Assembly: GCA_001898035.1 (NCBI GenBank)
Contig: MKRX01000005.1
Location: 84,831 to 134,113, forward strand
DNA from: Armatimonadetes bacterium 55-13
GTDB lineage: Bacteria; Armatimonadota; Fimbriimonadia; Fimbriimonadales; Fimbriimonadaceae
Length of the DNA stretch: 49,283 nt
Direction of reading: 5' to 3'
In this document: positions 1 to 8,855 of the stretch, piece after piece
How positions within the stretch are numbered: the stretch's first letter is position 1
Layout: each line of letters opens with the position of its first letter
Made by a program: the position numbers and the translations under genes
Notes under the pieces: model-generated
Seen by the model: only the letters and a program-made list of their open reading frames with translations
The model's database searches: none
What the model was told of the DNA's origin: nothing

Positions 1-1
1 G

Positions 2-229
2 CCGAATCGGTTGGATGGGTTCTTCGATGTGGATGTGCCGAAGGGTTGGGAGATCGTGCGAGGCAACGAGAAGAACTTCATCATCTACAACTCGCGCTCG
101 GGCGTCCGACGGGTTCTGACCCTCACGATCCCGCCGCACACCAGCGGGGTATTTCCCTTCCATTTCAAAACTCGCATTGGCCAGCAATCGTTTGAGCAAA
201 CGGGCTGGATCAACATCGAGAAGAAATAG
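2..229 (+). CDS. C-terminal end of an unidentified protein (5' end outside window)
   Basis: The reading frame is open from base 2 and ends at a TAG at 227-229, so this is the last 75 or so codons of a gene that begins upstream of the window. A TTG at 11 could be read as a start, but an open frame on both sides of it argues for a truncated longer gene. The visible part alternates hydrophobic and polar residues (FIIYNSRS, RRVLTLTIPP, FHFKTRIGQQ), which suggests a beta-sandwich end domain. No motif identifies a function. It reads toward the DHDPS-like gene, 41 bases further on. Confidence 0.5.
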   Translation, partial: PNRLDGFFDVDVPKGWEIVRGNEKNFIIYNSRSGVRRVLTLTIPPHTSGVFPFHFKTRIGQQSFEQTGWINIEKK

Positions 230-270
230 CCCTCCAGATTTCAGGCGTCTTCCAGACAATATTACTAGCG

Positions 271-972
271 ATGTTTGAACTCGCAGGTCGGATGACGCCT
301 CTGGTCACCCCGTTCACTGACGACGGGGCTTCGATTGGAGAAGTGCGGATAGCTCGGCTCGTACGCTTTTATGCGGAACGAGGAGCCGAGGGATTCGCCA
401 TCGCAACCGATACCGGCGAGTTTACGACTCTGACTTTTGCCGAACGCAAGCAGGTTGTTGAGTGGGTCCAGCGTTCTTGTCAAGGCTCGCTGCCACTCGT
501 GGTAAACGCCTCGACGCTAGCCACATCGTCCAGTCTTGATATTGCCCAGCACGCGGCACGACACGGGGCACGAGCCGTTCTTTTGATGCCGCCCTACTAC
601 GGTCAGTTTAGTCAGGCGGAACATGTCGAACACGTGCGAGTCGTATCGGCCTACTCGAAGCTTCCAGTCGTCGTTGTAGACGCGCAAGAGCTTCTCCAGG
701 AAGATGCAAAGACCAACATCTCGCATATTCCTAACGTGCACATGGCCTGGAACGCGCCAAACGCTCCTTTTGTAGCCACCGACTGGTTCCGTTGCTATAG
801 TCTGATCGTCGATCCGTTAGCCGGAGTGCCGGGTTCGACGGAGGCGGATTTCGTTTTGAGAAACAGGGCCGCCGTTGCCAAGACGCTTCTTCTGGATTCC
901 GATCTCGAAGTGGGTAAGCCCCGAATGCCCGTGCAGCCCATTCCCTATCGTGAAATTCGTTCAGCCGCCTAA
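271..972 (+). CDS. DHDPS/NAL-family (DapA-like) TIM-barrel protein lacking the catalytic lysine
   Basis: A 233-residue protein whose first 135 residues follow the dihydrodipicolinate synthase / N-acetylneuraminate lyase fold: MTPLVTPF near the start, a TGE substrate-loop motif at about 48-50, and PPYY at 108-111, matching the TPYYNKP region. Active family members are about 290-300 aa and use a Schiff-base lysine in a GIKE/GIKD strand after a YNxP tyrosine. Here the tyrosine region reads VVVVDAQE (about 133-140) and the lysine region reads VHMAWNAP (about 157-164), so both residues are missing and the C-terminal part is shortened. I infer a non-enzymatic or differently acting paralogue. Its stop interlocks with that of hisF on the other strand (4-base overlap). 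Confidence 0.72.
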   Translation: MFELAGRMTPLVTPFTDDGASIGEVRIARLVRFYAERGAEGFAIATDTGEFTTLTFAERKQVVEWVQRSCQGSLPLVVNASTLATSSSLDIAQHAARHGARAVLLMPPYYGQFSQAEHVEHVRVVSAYSKLPVVVVDAQELLQEDAKTNISHIPNVHMAWNAPNAPFVATDWFRCYSLIVDPLAGVPGSTEADFVLRNRAAVAKTLLLDSDLEVGKPRMPVQPIPYREIRSAA

Positions 973-1733
973 ACGGTTCTCATCGTCAGGCCCGCTTCGG
1001 ACATACGGTCTTTCAAGTCACGAATTCGGAACATGCCATCGTGAACGATGCTGGCGAGGAGTACCGCATCCGCTTTCCCTTTGACGACGGCCTCGACGAG
1101 GTGCTCTGGTTTTCCGGCCCCGCCGCTGGCAATAACGGGAACCGATACCGCTTCGCTAACGGCTCGTGTCAACTCCAAGTCGTATCCCGCCTGTGTTCCG
1201 TCTCCATCCATACTTGTCAGGAGAATTTCGCCCGCCCCTAGTTCAACTCCTTTCCTGGCCCATTCCACGACGTCCAGGCCCGTCGGAGTACGTCCTCCGT
1301 GGCTAAAAACCTCCCAACCTGGCGCATTCGGTCTTTTTCGGGCATCGATCGCGAGAACAATGCATTGAGCGCCAAAGTTCTCAGCTCCTCGCTCGATTAA
1401 GGAAGGGTCCTTAATCGCAGCCGAGTTTAGGCTCACCTTGTCCGCTCCGGCATGGAGAGCCGAGCGTATGTCCGCCACGGTACGGATGCCGCCACCGACG
1501 GTGAAAGGGATGAAAACTTGCTCCGCCACACGCTCTGCAAGGTCTATTACCGGAGCTCGCGAGTCTGACGACGCCGTAATGTCAAGGAAAACAAGCTCGT
1601 CCGCGCCCTCTTCACCGTACAGCTTTGCGAGTTCAACAGGATCACCAGCATCGCGTAGACCTACAAAGTTGACTCCTTTGACCACTCGACCTTCTTTAAT
1701 GTCGAGGCAGGGAATGAGACGAACGGATGTCAT
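969..1733 (-). CDS. hisF: Imidazole glycerol phosphate synthase cyclase subunit HisF
   Basis: HisF converts PRFAR plus ammonia from HisH into imidazole glycerol phosphate and AICAR in cytoplasmic histidine synthesis. At 254 aa it has the normal length. Both catalytic aspartates are visible: Asp11 in PCLDIK and Asp130 in AIDARK. The phosphate-binding glycine motifs (TVGGGIR near 78-84, ASGGAG near 223) are intact. The ATG at 1731-1733 overlaps the stop of the upstream membrane-protein gene (ATGA), so it is probably translationally coupled to it. No hisH or other his gene lies next to it in the window, so the pathway genes are likely scattered. Confidence 0.97.
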   Translation of the reverse strand: MTSVRLIPCLDIKEGRVVKGVNFVGLRDAGDPVELAKLYGEEGADELVFLDITASSDSRAPVIDLAERVAEQVFIPFTVGGGIRTVADIRSALHAGADKVSLNSAAIKDPSLIERGAENFGAQCIVLAIDARKRPNAPGWEVFSHGGRTPTGLDVVEWARKGVELGAGEILLTSMDGDGTQAGYDLELTRAVSEAVSVPVIASGGAGKPEHLVEAVVKGKADAVLLASIVHDGMFRIRDLKDRMSEAGLTMRTV

Positions 1734-2545
1734 ATTGTTTGAAGCCTCATAATTCTAATTCGTGCTCGCCCTTTGCTTGGCGGGGATACCAGGATTTGGA
1801 ATCGATCATCGTAGGATTCGATTTCGACTTGGTCGGGAATTTGGTTTTCGGTCCAAATCTTCCGTGCCGCTTCTTCCACAAGGGATTCGACAAGCATCTT
1901 CTCGTCTGCTCTTACGTCATCTGTGACGAGTTCAGGTAGTCCCTTCTTGATCAACCCGCGAGATTCGACCCTTCCTCCTAGTTCAGCAGGACGCCATACC
2001 GTCTGAATGTTGAACTCAGCAGCCTTGGTATTCGTATTCGCTTTCAGGAGGGCCGTAAACTCATCTTTGGTCATGAGCCGCTCTTGGTTGACATCGTAGA
2101 CGGCTAAACCTTCTCCAAGTTTTTGGTATGCGTAAGAGAGATAGGGGAGTAACTGGAGGTGAGCGTCTGACTTCAATCGAATTTCGGACGCGTATCGAAT
2201 CTTGATCATCGCCTTTGAACTTGCCAGGGCGGTTAGGACTTCAGCGGTTGGCGTGATGTGATCGGCGATGATGTCAGGGCGAAAGACGTGGGGATTCTTC
2301 GCTCTCAAGACGAGCGCGACATGAAGGCGAATATCGCTGAACAAAAGGCCCTCTTGCGTTCCTACCGGCGCCCCTCCTTGCAGGACGAGATTCATGATCT
2401 TGTCTTGGGAAGGAAGCTCTTCGCCCGGAATGTAGACCCAATACTCGGAGATCGCAAAGAATCTCGATTGCTCGCGACGGTTTCGGATCGTGATGTAAGC
2501 GTATCCGACAGCGATGCCAAGGATTACTCCAACGACAAAATACAT
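1730..2545 (-). CDS. Hypothetical protein with one N-terminal membrane anchor
   Basis: I do not recognise this 271-residue protein. Residues 2-20 ([19 protein letters not shown]) form one hydrophobic segment followed by a positively charged RNRRE stretch, which suggests an N-terminal anchor with the rest of the protein in the cytoplasm. The remainder is soluble, mixed alpha/beta, with no cysteine-rich or catalytic motif that I can name. It is the middle gene of a leftward trio. Its ATG shares one base with the stop of the zinc-ribbon gene (TAATG) and its own stop overlaps the hisF start (ATGA). The coupling says it is expressed with them but not what it does. Confidence 0.75.
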   Translation of the reverse strand: MYFVVGVILGIAVGYAYITIRNRREQSRFFAISEYWVYIPGEELPSQDKIMNLVLQGGAPVGTQEGLLFSDIRLHVALVLRAKNPHVFRPDIIADHITPTAEVLTALASSKAMIKIRYASEIRLKSDAHLQLLPYLSYAYQKLGEGLAVYDVNQERLMTKDEFTALLKANTNTKAAEFNIQTVWRPAELGGRVESRGLIKKGLPELVTDDVRADEKMLVESLVEEAARKIWTENQIPDQVEIESYDDRFQILVSPPSKGRARIRIMRLQTI

Positions 2546-2763
2546 TAAGGGCCTTCACCCGAGAGCCAACGATTTACCAGTCTCAGTTCGTCGGGATCCT
2601 GGATCATTGAATAGCAGACGTCGCAAAGCCCAGCTTCGTTGACGTTAGAGGAGCGACAGAGAAGGCATTTATCGACGCGCCTTGCCGTCTGAACTACTAT
2701 CCCTTTAGATAGCGCAAACTTGAGCGTATGGCGGGGAATTCCTTCGGAATTTAGGCGCTCCAC
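2545..2763 (-). CDS. Small zinc-ribbon protein
   Basis: A 72-residue protein with two CxxC knuckles, C33-LL-C36 and C47-DV-C50, spaced like a treble-clef or zinc-ribbon fold, so it probably binds one zinc ion. No further domain is visible. It may bind nucleic acid or protein, but there is no direct evidence. It is the first gene of the leftward zinc ribbon - membrane protein - hisF set and shares one base with the next gene. Its start lies only 33 bases from the divergent Tricorn-like gene, so promoters for the two must overlap or extend into coding sequence. Confidence 0.75.
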   Translation of the reverse strand: MERLNSEGIPRHTLKFALSKGIVVQTARRVDKCLLCRSSNVNEAGLCDVCYSMIQDPDELRLVNRWLSGEGP

Positions 2764-2796
2764 ACCTAGATTCTACTTCCGGCGTCGTGGTCAAGT

Positions 2797-5700
2797 ATGA
2801 TTGCCGCTAGAATGCTCAGAGTTGTCTCCATTTTTTCGGCGGCACTTGGCACGGTATGCGTGTGTTTCGCTCAGCTTCCCGCTCCCAAGTCTGATCCCCT
2901 CGTTGGCGCTCGCTCCCTGGCATTGAGCCCAGACGGCAAGCGACTCGCTTTCAGTTACCAAGGCGACGTTTGGGTTGCGCCAGCGTCTGGTGGTCGTGCC
3001 ATTCCTGTGACTAATCACATTGAAATGGATGACAATCCAGTTTGGTCTCCGGACGGCCAGTGGATCGCATTCGCATCCAATCGGTATGGAAATTGGGACA
3101 TCTTCGTCGTACCTGCCGATGGCGGAAAGACGCGGCGCCTAACATGGTTCACCGGAACCGACGTTCCCAGTGACTGGACTCCAGACGGGAAAACCATTCT
3201 CTTTCGCGGTGGACGGGACGATGTCAATAACGGCATCTATGGTGTCGATGTTGCCGATGGAAAGACGCACCAGTATTTTCTAGACATGATGTCGGTGGGT
3301 AACCCGAAGATGTCTCTCGATGGGAAAAAGATACTCTATACGAGGCTCGGTTTCCCCTGGGTCCGACCCCGCTATCAAGGGTCGGCCGCCTCGCAGCTTT
3401 GGGAGTACGATCTGGCGACCAAGAAACGCAGCGAATTGCGAGACAATGGATTCCAACATCTTTGGCCCAACTATGCTTTGGGGGGAAAGACCGTCCTCAC
3501 GGTGACCGTTGCGGAGAAAACGCCAAGCTCAAGTTATCTGGGCAAGCCAATTCCTAAGAACGTAGATAACGTCCAGCGATGCCCCAACGTTTATGCGGTC
3601 GATGGTCCAACTAAGGCGAGAAGGCTAACGAACTTCACTGATGAAGGGGCGAGGTTCCTGACCGTATCGCAAGACGGCCAGACGGCCGCTTTTGAGCGCG
3701 ATGGCGACGTGTACGTCATGGCCCTTGGTAGCGAACCAAAGAAAGTTGAACTAACAGCGAGTATCGACGATAAGACGACTCAGGAAGAACGCTTGATTTT
3801 GACGGACGGGGCCGGTGACATGTCGCTTTCTCCAAAAGGCGATACGGCGGTGTTTTCCGTTCGGGGTGAACTGTGGAGCGTTCCTGTTAAAAAGGGAAAA
3901 GGCCCGAACGCCAATGATGCCACCCAACTGACGACCTGGGAAGGTTTGGACGAGCAGCCGCTCTACGTCAACGACACCACGATGTTTTTTGTGAGTGATC
4001 GTGACGGAGCAATGCGGCTGTTTAGGATGGATATCCCCTCAAAAGTCGTCACGGCGATTACGAAGGCGGATGCCGACGTTTCTCAGCTTTCGCTAACTCC
4101 CGATGGAAAGAATGTCAGCTTTATCCTCGCTGGAAAAGAAGGTGGACTCTATACCGTTTCCATCGAGGGTGGCGCGCCGAAGCTCGTATTCAAACGGCCA
4201 GGATACGGGGGAGGAAATACGCCCGCCTATGCATGGTCGCCAGATGGTAGATATGTGGCTTATCCAGACGTCCTTCGCAGAAGCGGATATTACTATTGGG
4301 ATTCAACCACTGATCTGTACATCTTCGACACCAAGGAAAACACCTTCCGCAACGTGACCAGACTCAGTGCCAGTCACTTTGCACCCCAATTCTCGCCCGA
4401 TGGCCGCTACCTGTTCTTTGCGAGCGATCGTCAAGGACCGGGTATCTACGCCCTTCCGCTGAAGAAGGAGGATGCGCGCGAAACTGAACTGGATCTCAAA
4501 TTTGAGAAGCCGAAGACGGCGGTGACGGTCGACATCGACTACGACGACATCGAAAACCGTTCTCGAAAGATCACTTCTCTGGGGATGGCCGATAACATTC
4601 GCGTCGATAAAACGAATGGAGATATCTTCTTCGCTTTGGGTGGAGATGTTTGGAAGGTCAACTATAGCGGTGACGACCCTAAGAAGATCACCAATCTCGG
4701 CGGAATTGGCTCATTTGAATTCACTGGGGATGGCAACAGCCTGCAATTCGTGCGCAGTGGCGCCCTTAACACGGTGCTCCTACGCAATCCTCAATTCCCA
4801 GTTACGACGATCGCGTTTCGTGCTGACTGGACTCATGATCTTCGCAAAGAGCATGCTGCTGCCTATGAAGAATTTTGGCGAGCCTACAACCGGGGGTTCT
4901 ACGATGCGAATTTCCACGGTCGCGACTGGCTGAAACTCAAAGATCGGTACGCCAAGTTCTTGCCCTCCGTGGGCCACCGAAATGAGATGGCAACCGTCCT
5001 GAATATGTTGGTTGGCGAACTCGAATCGTCTCACTCCGAAGTTTCCCCCGCCGCCGGGAATCCATCCAGCGACTCCGTTGCTTCTTTGGGCTTTACGTTT
5101 GACTATGGTTACTCGGGCCCCGGAATTAAGATCAAAGAAGTTCCGAACGGGACACCTGGAAGCTATGCCAAGACAAAGCTCTCGACAGGCGAGGTTGTGA
5201 CGTCAATCAATGGAAAGTCCGTCAATTTGGATGAATCGCTCTACGCCGACGTTCTGATGGGACAGTCAGGGCGTGACATTGTTTTGACGGTTAAGGGTAG
5301 TGACGGCAAGACCCGCGAAGTCAAGTACCGCGCCCTAAGCACGGGTGAATTTGGAGGCATCGTCAATCGAAATCTCCTTCAAGCCCGGCGAAAATACGTG
5401 GAAGAGAAGTCAAACGGCGAAGTGGGATATGTTCACATTGCCGGAATGAACGACACTGAACTTCAGCGTTTCAATCAGCAGGTGTGGGAGTATGGTCAAG
5501 GAAAGAAGGCTCTCATCATCGATGTTCGCGGCAACGGAGGCGGCAACACCTCAGACCGAATCATTGATGTTCTCGAACGCCAACCCAATAGCTACTATCA
5601 AATTCGCGACGATGAGGCTCAACTTGGGCCGGGACAAGCATTGGCGATTCCGATGGTCGTAATGGCTGCCGAGAACAGCTTTTCAAACGCCGAAATGTTC

Positions 5701-5967
5701 CCGTATGCGATGCACGCCAGAAAACTTGCGAAACTTGTAGGAATGCCGACTCCGGGATATGTAATCTATACGGGTGGATTCCGGTTGGTAGACGGAACGG
5801 TGGCACGAATGCCCGGCACAGGCGTGTATCGGCTCGATGGTTCTCCGCTAGAGAACATGGGGCAACAGATGGACTACACCGTTGGCATCACCCCTGAGGA
5901 ATATTTTGCCGGAAAGGACCCACAGCTTGATAAGGCGATCGAAGTGTTGCGTAAGCAAGTAGATTAG
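2797..5967 (+). CDS. Tricorn-like protease, exported (peptidase family S41)
   Basis: A 1056-residue protein with a signal peptide (hydrophobic 8-24, cut likely after CFA at 25). Two beta-propeller blocks of PD40 repeats follow (many SPDGK/SPDGR/TPDGK motifs over roughly 40-560), then a linker with the Tricorn C1 region, a PDZ domain (about 765-850) and an S41 peptidase domain (about 870-1050). The expected catalytic residues are present: Ser745-His746 in SSHSE, the nucleophile Ser963 in NSFSNAEMF, and Glu1019 in PLENMG. Family members degrade peptides passed through the propellers. Thermoplasma Tricorn has Asp after the nucleophile, whereas this one has Asn. ATG at 2797 was chosen; Met6 (2812) is also possible. 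No operon partner is evident. Confidence 0.92.
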   Translation: MIAARMLRVVSIFSAALGTVCVCFAQLPAPKSDPLVGARSLALSPDGKRLAFSYQGDVWVAPASGGRAIPVTNHIEMDDNPVWSPDGQWIAFASNRYGNWDIFVVPADGGKTRRLTWFTGTDVPSDWTPDGKTILFRGGRDDVNNGIYGVDVADGKTHQYFLDMMSVGNPKMSLDGKKILYTRLGFPWVRPRYQGSAASQLWEYDLATKKRSELRDNGFQHLWPNYALGGKTVLTVTVAEKTPSSSYLGKPIPKNVDNVQRCPNVYAVDGPTKARRLTNFTDEGARFLTVSQDGQTAAFERDGDVYVMALGSEPKKVELTASIDDKTTQEERLILTDGAGDMSLSPKGDTAVFSVRGELWSVPVKKGKGPNANDATQLTTWEGLDEQPLYVNDTTMFFVSDRDGAMRLFRMDIPSKVVTAITKADADVSQLSLTPDGKNVSFILAGKEGGLYTVSIEGGAPKLVFKRPGYGGGNTPAYAWSPDGRYVAYPDVLRRSGYYYWDSTTDLYIFDTKENTFRNVTRLSASHFAPQFSPDGRYLFFASDRQGPGIYALPLKKEDARETELDLKFEKPKTAVTVDIDYDDIENRSRKITSLGMADNIRVDKTNGDIFFALGGDVWKVNYSGDDPKKITNLGGIGSFEFTGDGNSLQFVRSGALNTVLLRNPQFPVTTIAFRADWTHDLRKEHAAAYEEFWRAYNRGFYDANFHGRDWLKLKDRYAKFLPSVGHRNEMATVLNMLVGELESSHSEVSPAAGNPSSDSVASLGFTFDYGYSGPGIKIKEVPNGTPGSYAKTKLSTGEVVTSINGKSVNLDESLYADVLMGQSGRDIVLTVKGSDGKTREVKYRALSTGEFGGIVNRNLLQARRKYVEEKSNGEVGYVHIAGMNDTELQRFNQQVWEYGQGKKALIIDVRGNGGGNTSDRIIDVLERQPNSYYQIRDDEAQLGPGQALAIPMVVMAAENSFSNAEMFPYAMHARKLAKLVGMPTPGYVIYTGGFRLVDGTVARMPGTGVYRLDGSPLENMGQQMDYTVGITPEEYFAGKDPQLDKAIEVLRKQVD

Positions 5968-6087
5968 CCGAACAAAGCTTGAGCGCGTTCGGGCATGGTC
6001 AAGTTAAGGTCGTGCCTGAGCGTCGCTCGAATTGGAACGTATCAAAAGGTCGGGGACGTCAATATGGATACGAGCCCCTAGGCATGG

Positions 6088-6561
6088 ATGAACGAATTAT
6101 TTGAACCTTTGGTTTTGCACGTCGAAGACAATGCCGACGATGAAATGCTTGTCAAGCGAGCCTTCCGCACAGGGGTGCCCGCCAATACATTAATTGTTGC
6201 CCGCGACGGTCGCGAGGCAGATCGATATCTCTTTGAAGGCGTGATGTTGAGCGGATTGGTGGAGCACCGGCTCCCCGATCTGGTCCTCCTCGACCTGAAA
6301 CTGCCCATCATGGGTGGACTGGAGATCTTGGAAAAGATTCGTTCGACCGATCAAACGCGCGAAATCCCCGTGGTAGTTTTAACTTCTTCTGATGAGCAGC
6401 GAGACGTAGCGAGGTGTTATCGGCTGGGTGTGAATAGCTACGTTCCCAAGCCTGTCGACTTCGATAAGTTTATCGAAACCGTTCGGCGAATTGGCGCTTA
6501 TTGGCTGGAAACGAACCGAACTCCGAACAATCGTGGAGCTTACGCGGACCGAGCCGGTTAG
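6088..6561 (+). CDS. CheY-like single-domain response regulator (Rcp1 type)
   Basis: At 157 aa this is a lone receiver domain. The acidic pair is Glu13-Asp14 (HVEDN), the phospho-acceptor is Asp69 (LLDLKLP), the switch Thr99 is in VVLTSS, and the conserved Lys121 is in YVPKPVD. The wide loop between beta2 and beta3 (residues 40-63) is typical of the Rcp1 subgroup that pairs with phytochrome-like or hybrid histidine kinases. There is no output domain, so it should act by protein-protein contact or in a phosphorelay. No kinase gene is adjacent. The stop codon interlocks with that of flhA on the opposite strand (4 bases, TTAG). Confidence 0.93.
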   Translation: MNELFEPLVLHVEDNADDEMLVKRAFRTGVPANTLIVARDGREADRYLFEGVMLSGLVEHRLPDLVLLDLKLPIMGGLEILEKIRSTDQTREIPVVVLTSSDEQRDVARCYRLGVNSYVPKPVDFDKFIETVRRIGAYWLETNRTPNNRGAYADRAG

Positions 6562-8630
6562 GCGGCTCGGACCGATCCCACAAATTCAACTTCCGCTCTC
6601 GACGCGATTTCGTTGTATGCCAAAACCGAGAGAGAGGTCATGTACTTCTCTACAAGTCGTCTCAGTGGTAAGCGAAGCTGAGTCGAACAGATGAGCACTG
6701 GCTGATAGCCTCTATTCAATGCGCCATCCATCTCTGCTTGAAGCTTGGCGATCAGATCCGACTGAGTCTTAGTATCCAGGACCAGGGTCGAACCGAAATT
6801 GGTGAGGCTGATCGATTCGTTCAGGTGGCGCTCAAGAGTTGGCTCAAGTGTAATGCAGTAAAGCTTGTTCTCGTGGTCCAGGTACTGCCGTGTAATGGTT
6901 CGAGCGATTGCGGCACGGACCAGTTCGCCGAGTTGATCTGGATCCTTTACCCGCGCGCCAAAATCGGCCATCGTTTCGAGAATCGTAACCATGTCGCGAA
7001 TAGGAATTCGCTCGCGAAGGAGGTGTTGAAGGACCTTTTGAATATCACCGATTTGGAGCACCGCGGGAACGAGCTCATTGACTACCGCTTCGTTGATCGT
7101 CTTGGCATTCTCGATAAGTGTTTGAACGTCTTGGCGACTCAATAACTCGGCCGCGTACATTTTCACAACTTCGGTGAGGTGAGTCGAGATGACGGCGCTG
7201 GGCTCAATCACTGTATAGCCTGCTCTCTCGGCAGCGTCTTTGACCGATGCATCTATCCACAGCGCGTCGAGACCAAAGACGGGATCCTTGGTTGGCGAGC
7301 CAGGAACGGTGTGCAGAATTGCGCCGCTGCTTACGGCTAAGAATTCATTTGCAGAGCAAAGACACCGCGCAACTTCTTCGCCCCTCACCTTTATCACGTA
7401 TTCGCTGTTTTGAAGATGAACCGAGTCTCTAATCCTTACGGTGGGCATGACGAAACCGAGTTCAAGAGCAATCTGACGACGAGTGGCGGTGATTCTTTCT
7501 GACAGATCTCCACCGACCCGGGGATCGGCAAGCTTGGTGAGACCGTATCCAATTTCGATTTCTAGCTGATCGACGTTTAGGAAGGGCATAACCGCTTCTG
7601 GCCCACTTGGGGCGGCCTTGGCTTCGGCCGCTTCTTTCTTGGCTTCAGGTTTCTCGGGATTTAGACTCTTGAGCGCGTTGGGATTCTTCTGGGCGAACCG
7701 GCTCATGCCGAACATCACTGCGGCACAGGACAAGAAAATCGTGGCGGGAAAGCCGGGGACCAATGCCAGCGCGGCGAGGGCAATTCCTGCAACGGTCAGA
7801 GCCTTTGGCTGATTGAAAATTTGGGTGGCAACCTCACCGCCCATACTACGGTCTTGACCCGCGCGAGTGACCATCAAGCCGCTGGCCGTGGAGATCAGTA
7901 GCGCCGGAAGTTGGGAAACAAGACCTTCACCTACAGACAGAAGCGCATAGGTCTTCAGTATCTGAAGCGGATCGCCCTGCCCCTTCATGAAGCCAACGAT
8001 AAAGCCGCCCACGATGTTGACGATGATGATCAGGATGGCGGCAATGGCATCGCCTTTGACAAACTTGGAGGCGCCGTCCATCGCGCCGTAGAAGTCGGCT
8101 TCCTGCTTAATCTGTTTTCTTCGTGCCTTAGCGCCTTCTTCGTCGATCAATCCGGCGGCGAGATCGGCATCAATCGCCATCTGCTTTCCGGGCATGGCGT
8201 CCAATGTGAAGCGTGCCACGACTTCCGAAACACGACCAGCGCCGTTCGTGATGACCATGAAGTTGACGATGATCAGGATCAAGAACGCGACGACGCCAAC
8301 GACAAAGTCTCCGCCCATTACGAAGTTGCCAAAGGTTTCAATCACATGACCGGCGCTTCCGGTGCCTAAGATCAGCTTCGTCGCCGCGATGCTCAACGCC
8401 ATTCTAAAGAGGGTTGTGATGAGCAAGAGACTGGGAAACACGCTGAACTGAAGGGGGTCTGAAACATTGACCGCAGTCAAGAGGATTACGACGGAAGTTG
8501 CAATGGCAAAGACCAGGCAGGTGTCGAGGATCCAGTGAGGTAGCGGAAGGATCAACATGCCAACAATGATCAGGAGGCCAATGCCCACAAGCAAGTCGGT
8601 GTGTTTGAGGATCTTCTGGAAGTTCGTCAT
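6558..8630 (-). CDS. flhA: Flagellar biosynthesis protein FlhA
   Basis: FlhA is the export-gate membrane component of the flagellar type III secretion system. From ATG 8628-8630 the protein is 690 aa, the usual size. The N-terminal half has about eight membrane segments and the FHIPEP signature region (GRVSEVVARFTLDAMPGKQM, then DADLAAGLIDEEGAKARR). The C-terminal half is the cytosolic substrate- and chaperone-binding domain. The frame stays open for 54 more codons upstream, but that stretch is charged, unlike FlhA, and would add an unneeded tail before MTNFQKILKH. SctV of injectisomes is the alternative, but the pilus/motility neighbourhood and length favour FlhA. No other flagellar gene is present here. 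Confidence 0.9.
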   Translation of the reverse strand: MTNFQKILKHTDLLVGIGLLIIVGMLILPLPHWILDTCLVFAIATSVVILLTAVNVSDPLQFSVFPSLLLITTLFRMALSIAATKLILGTGSAGHVIETFGNFVMGGDFVVGVVAFLILIIVNFMVITNGAGRVSEVVARFTLDAMPGKQMAIDADLAAGLIDEEGAKARRKQIKQEADFYGAMDGASKFVKGDAIAAILIIIVNIVGGFIVGFMKGQGDPLQILKTYALLSVGEGLVSQLPALLISTASGLMVTRAGQDRSMGGEVATQIFNQPKALTVAGIALAALALVPGFPATIFLSCAAVMFGMSRFAQKNPNALKSLNPEKPEAKKEAAEAKAAPSGPEAVMPFLNVDQLEIEIGYGLTKLADPRVGGDLSERITATRRQIALELGFVMPTVRIRDSVHLQNSEYVIKVRGEEVARCLCSANEFLAVSSGAILHTVPGSPTKDPVFGLDALWIDASVKDAAERAGYTVIEPSAVISTHLTEVVKMYAAELLSRQDVQTLIENAKTINEAVVNELVPAVLQIGDIQKVLQHLLRERIPIRDMVTILETMADFGARVKDPDQLGELVRAAIARTITRQYLDHENKLYCITLEPTLERHLNESISLTNFGSTLVLDTKTQSDLIAKLQAEMDGALNRGYQPVLICSTQLRLPLRRLVEKYMTSLSVLAYNEIASRAEVEFVGSVRAA

Positions 8631-8855
8631 GGCGATAAGGCAGAGTTCGGCCTCATTGGAACTATCGGCAATATTGCCGTGAAGGTTAGGGCTCGGAGAC
8701 CCTATTTCCCTTAGAAATATGCGGCTGGCATTTTTACTAGCCGGTGCTCTTAACAGTTTGGTTGGGGGTACGCGAAAAATACCAGGTCGCAATTCTTACC
8801 GGGATGGAAAGCAATAGACACCGGGGTTGGCAACCTCGAGCTGGAGATTGTTTGA

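Noticed and set aside
8628-8792. Extended 54-codon start for flhA
   Set aside because: The extension is charged, unlike the FlhA family, and the internal ATG gives the normal 690 aa.
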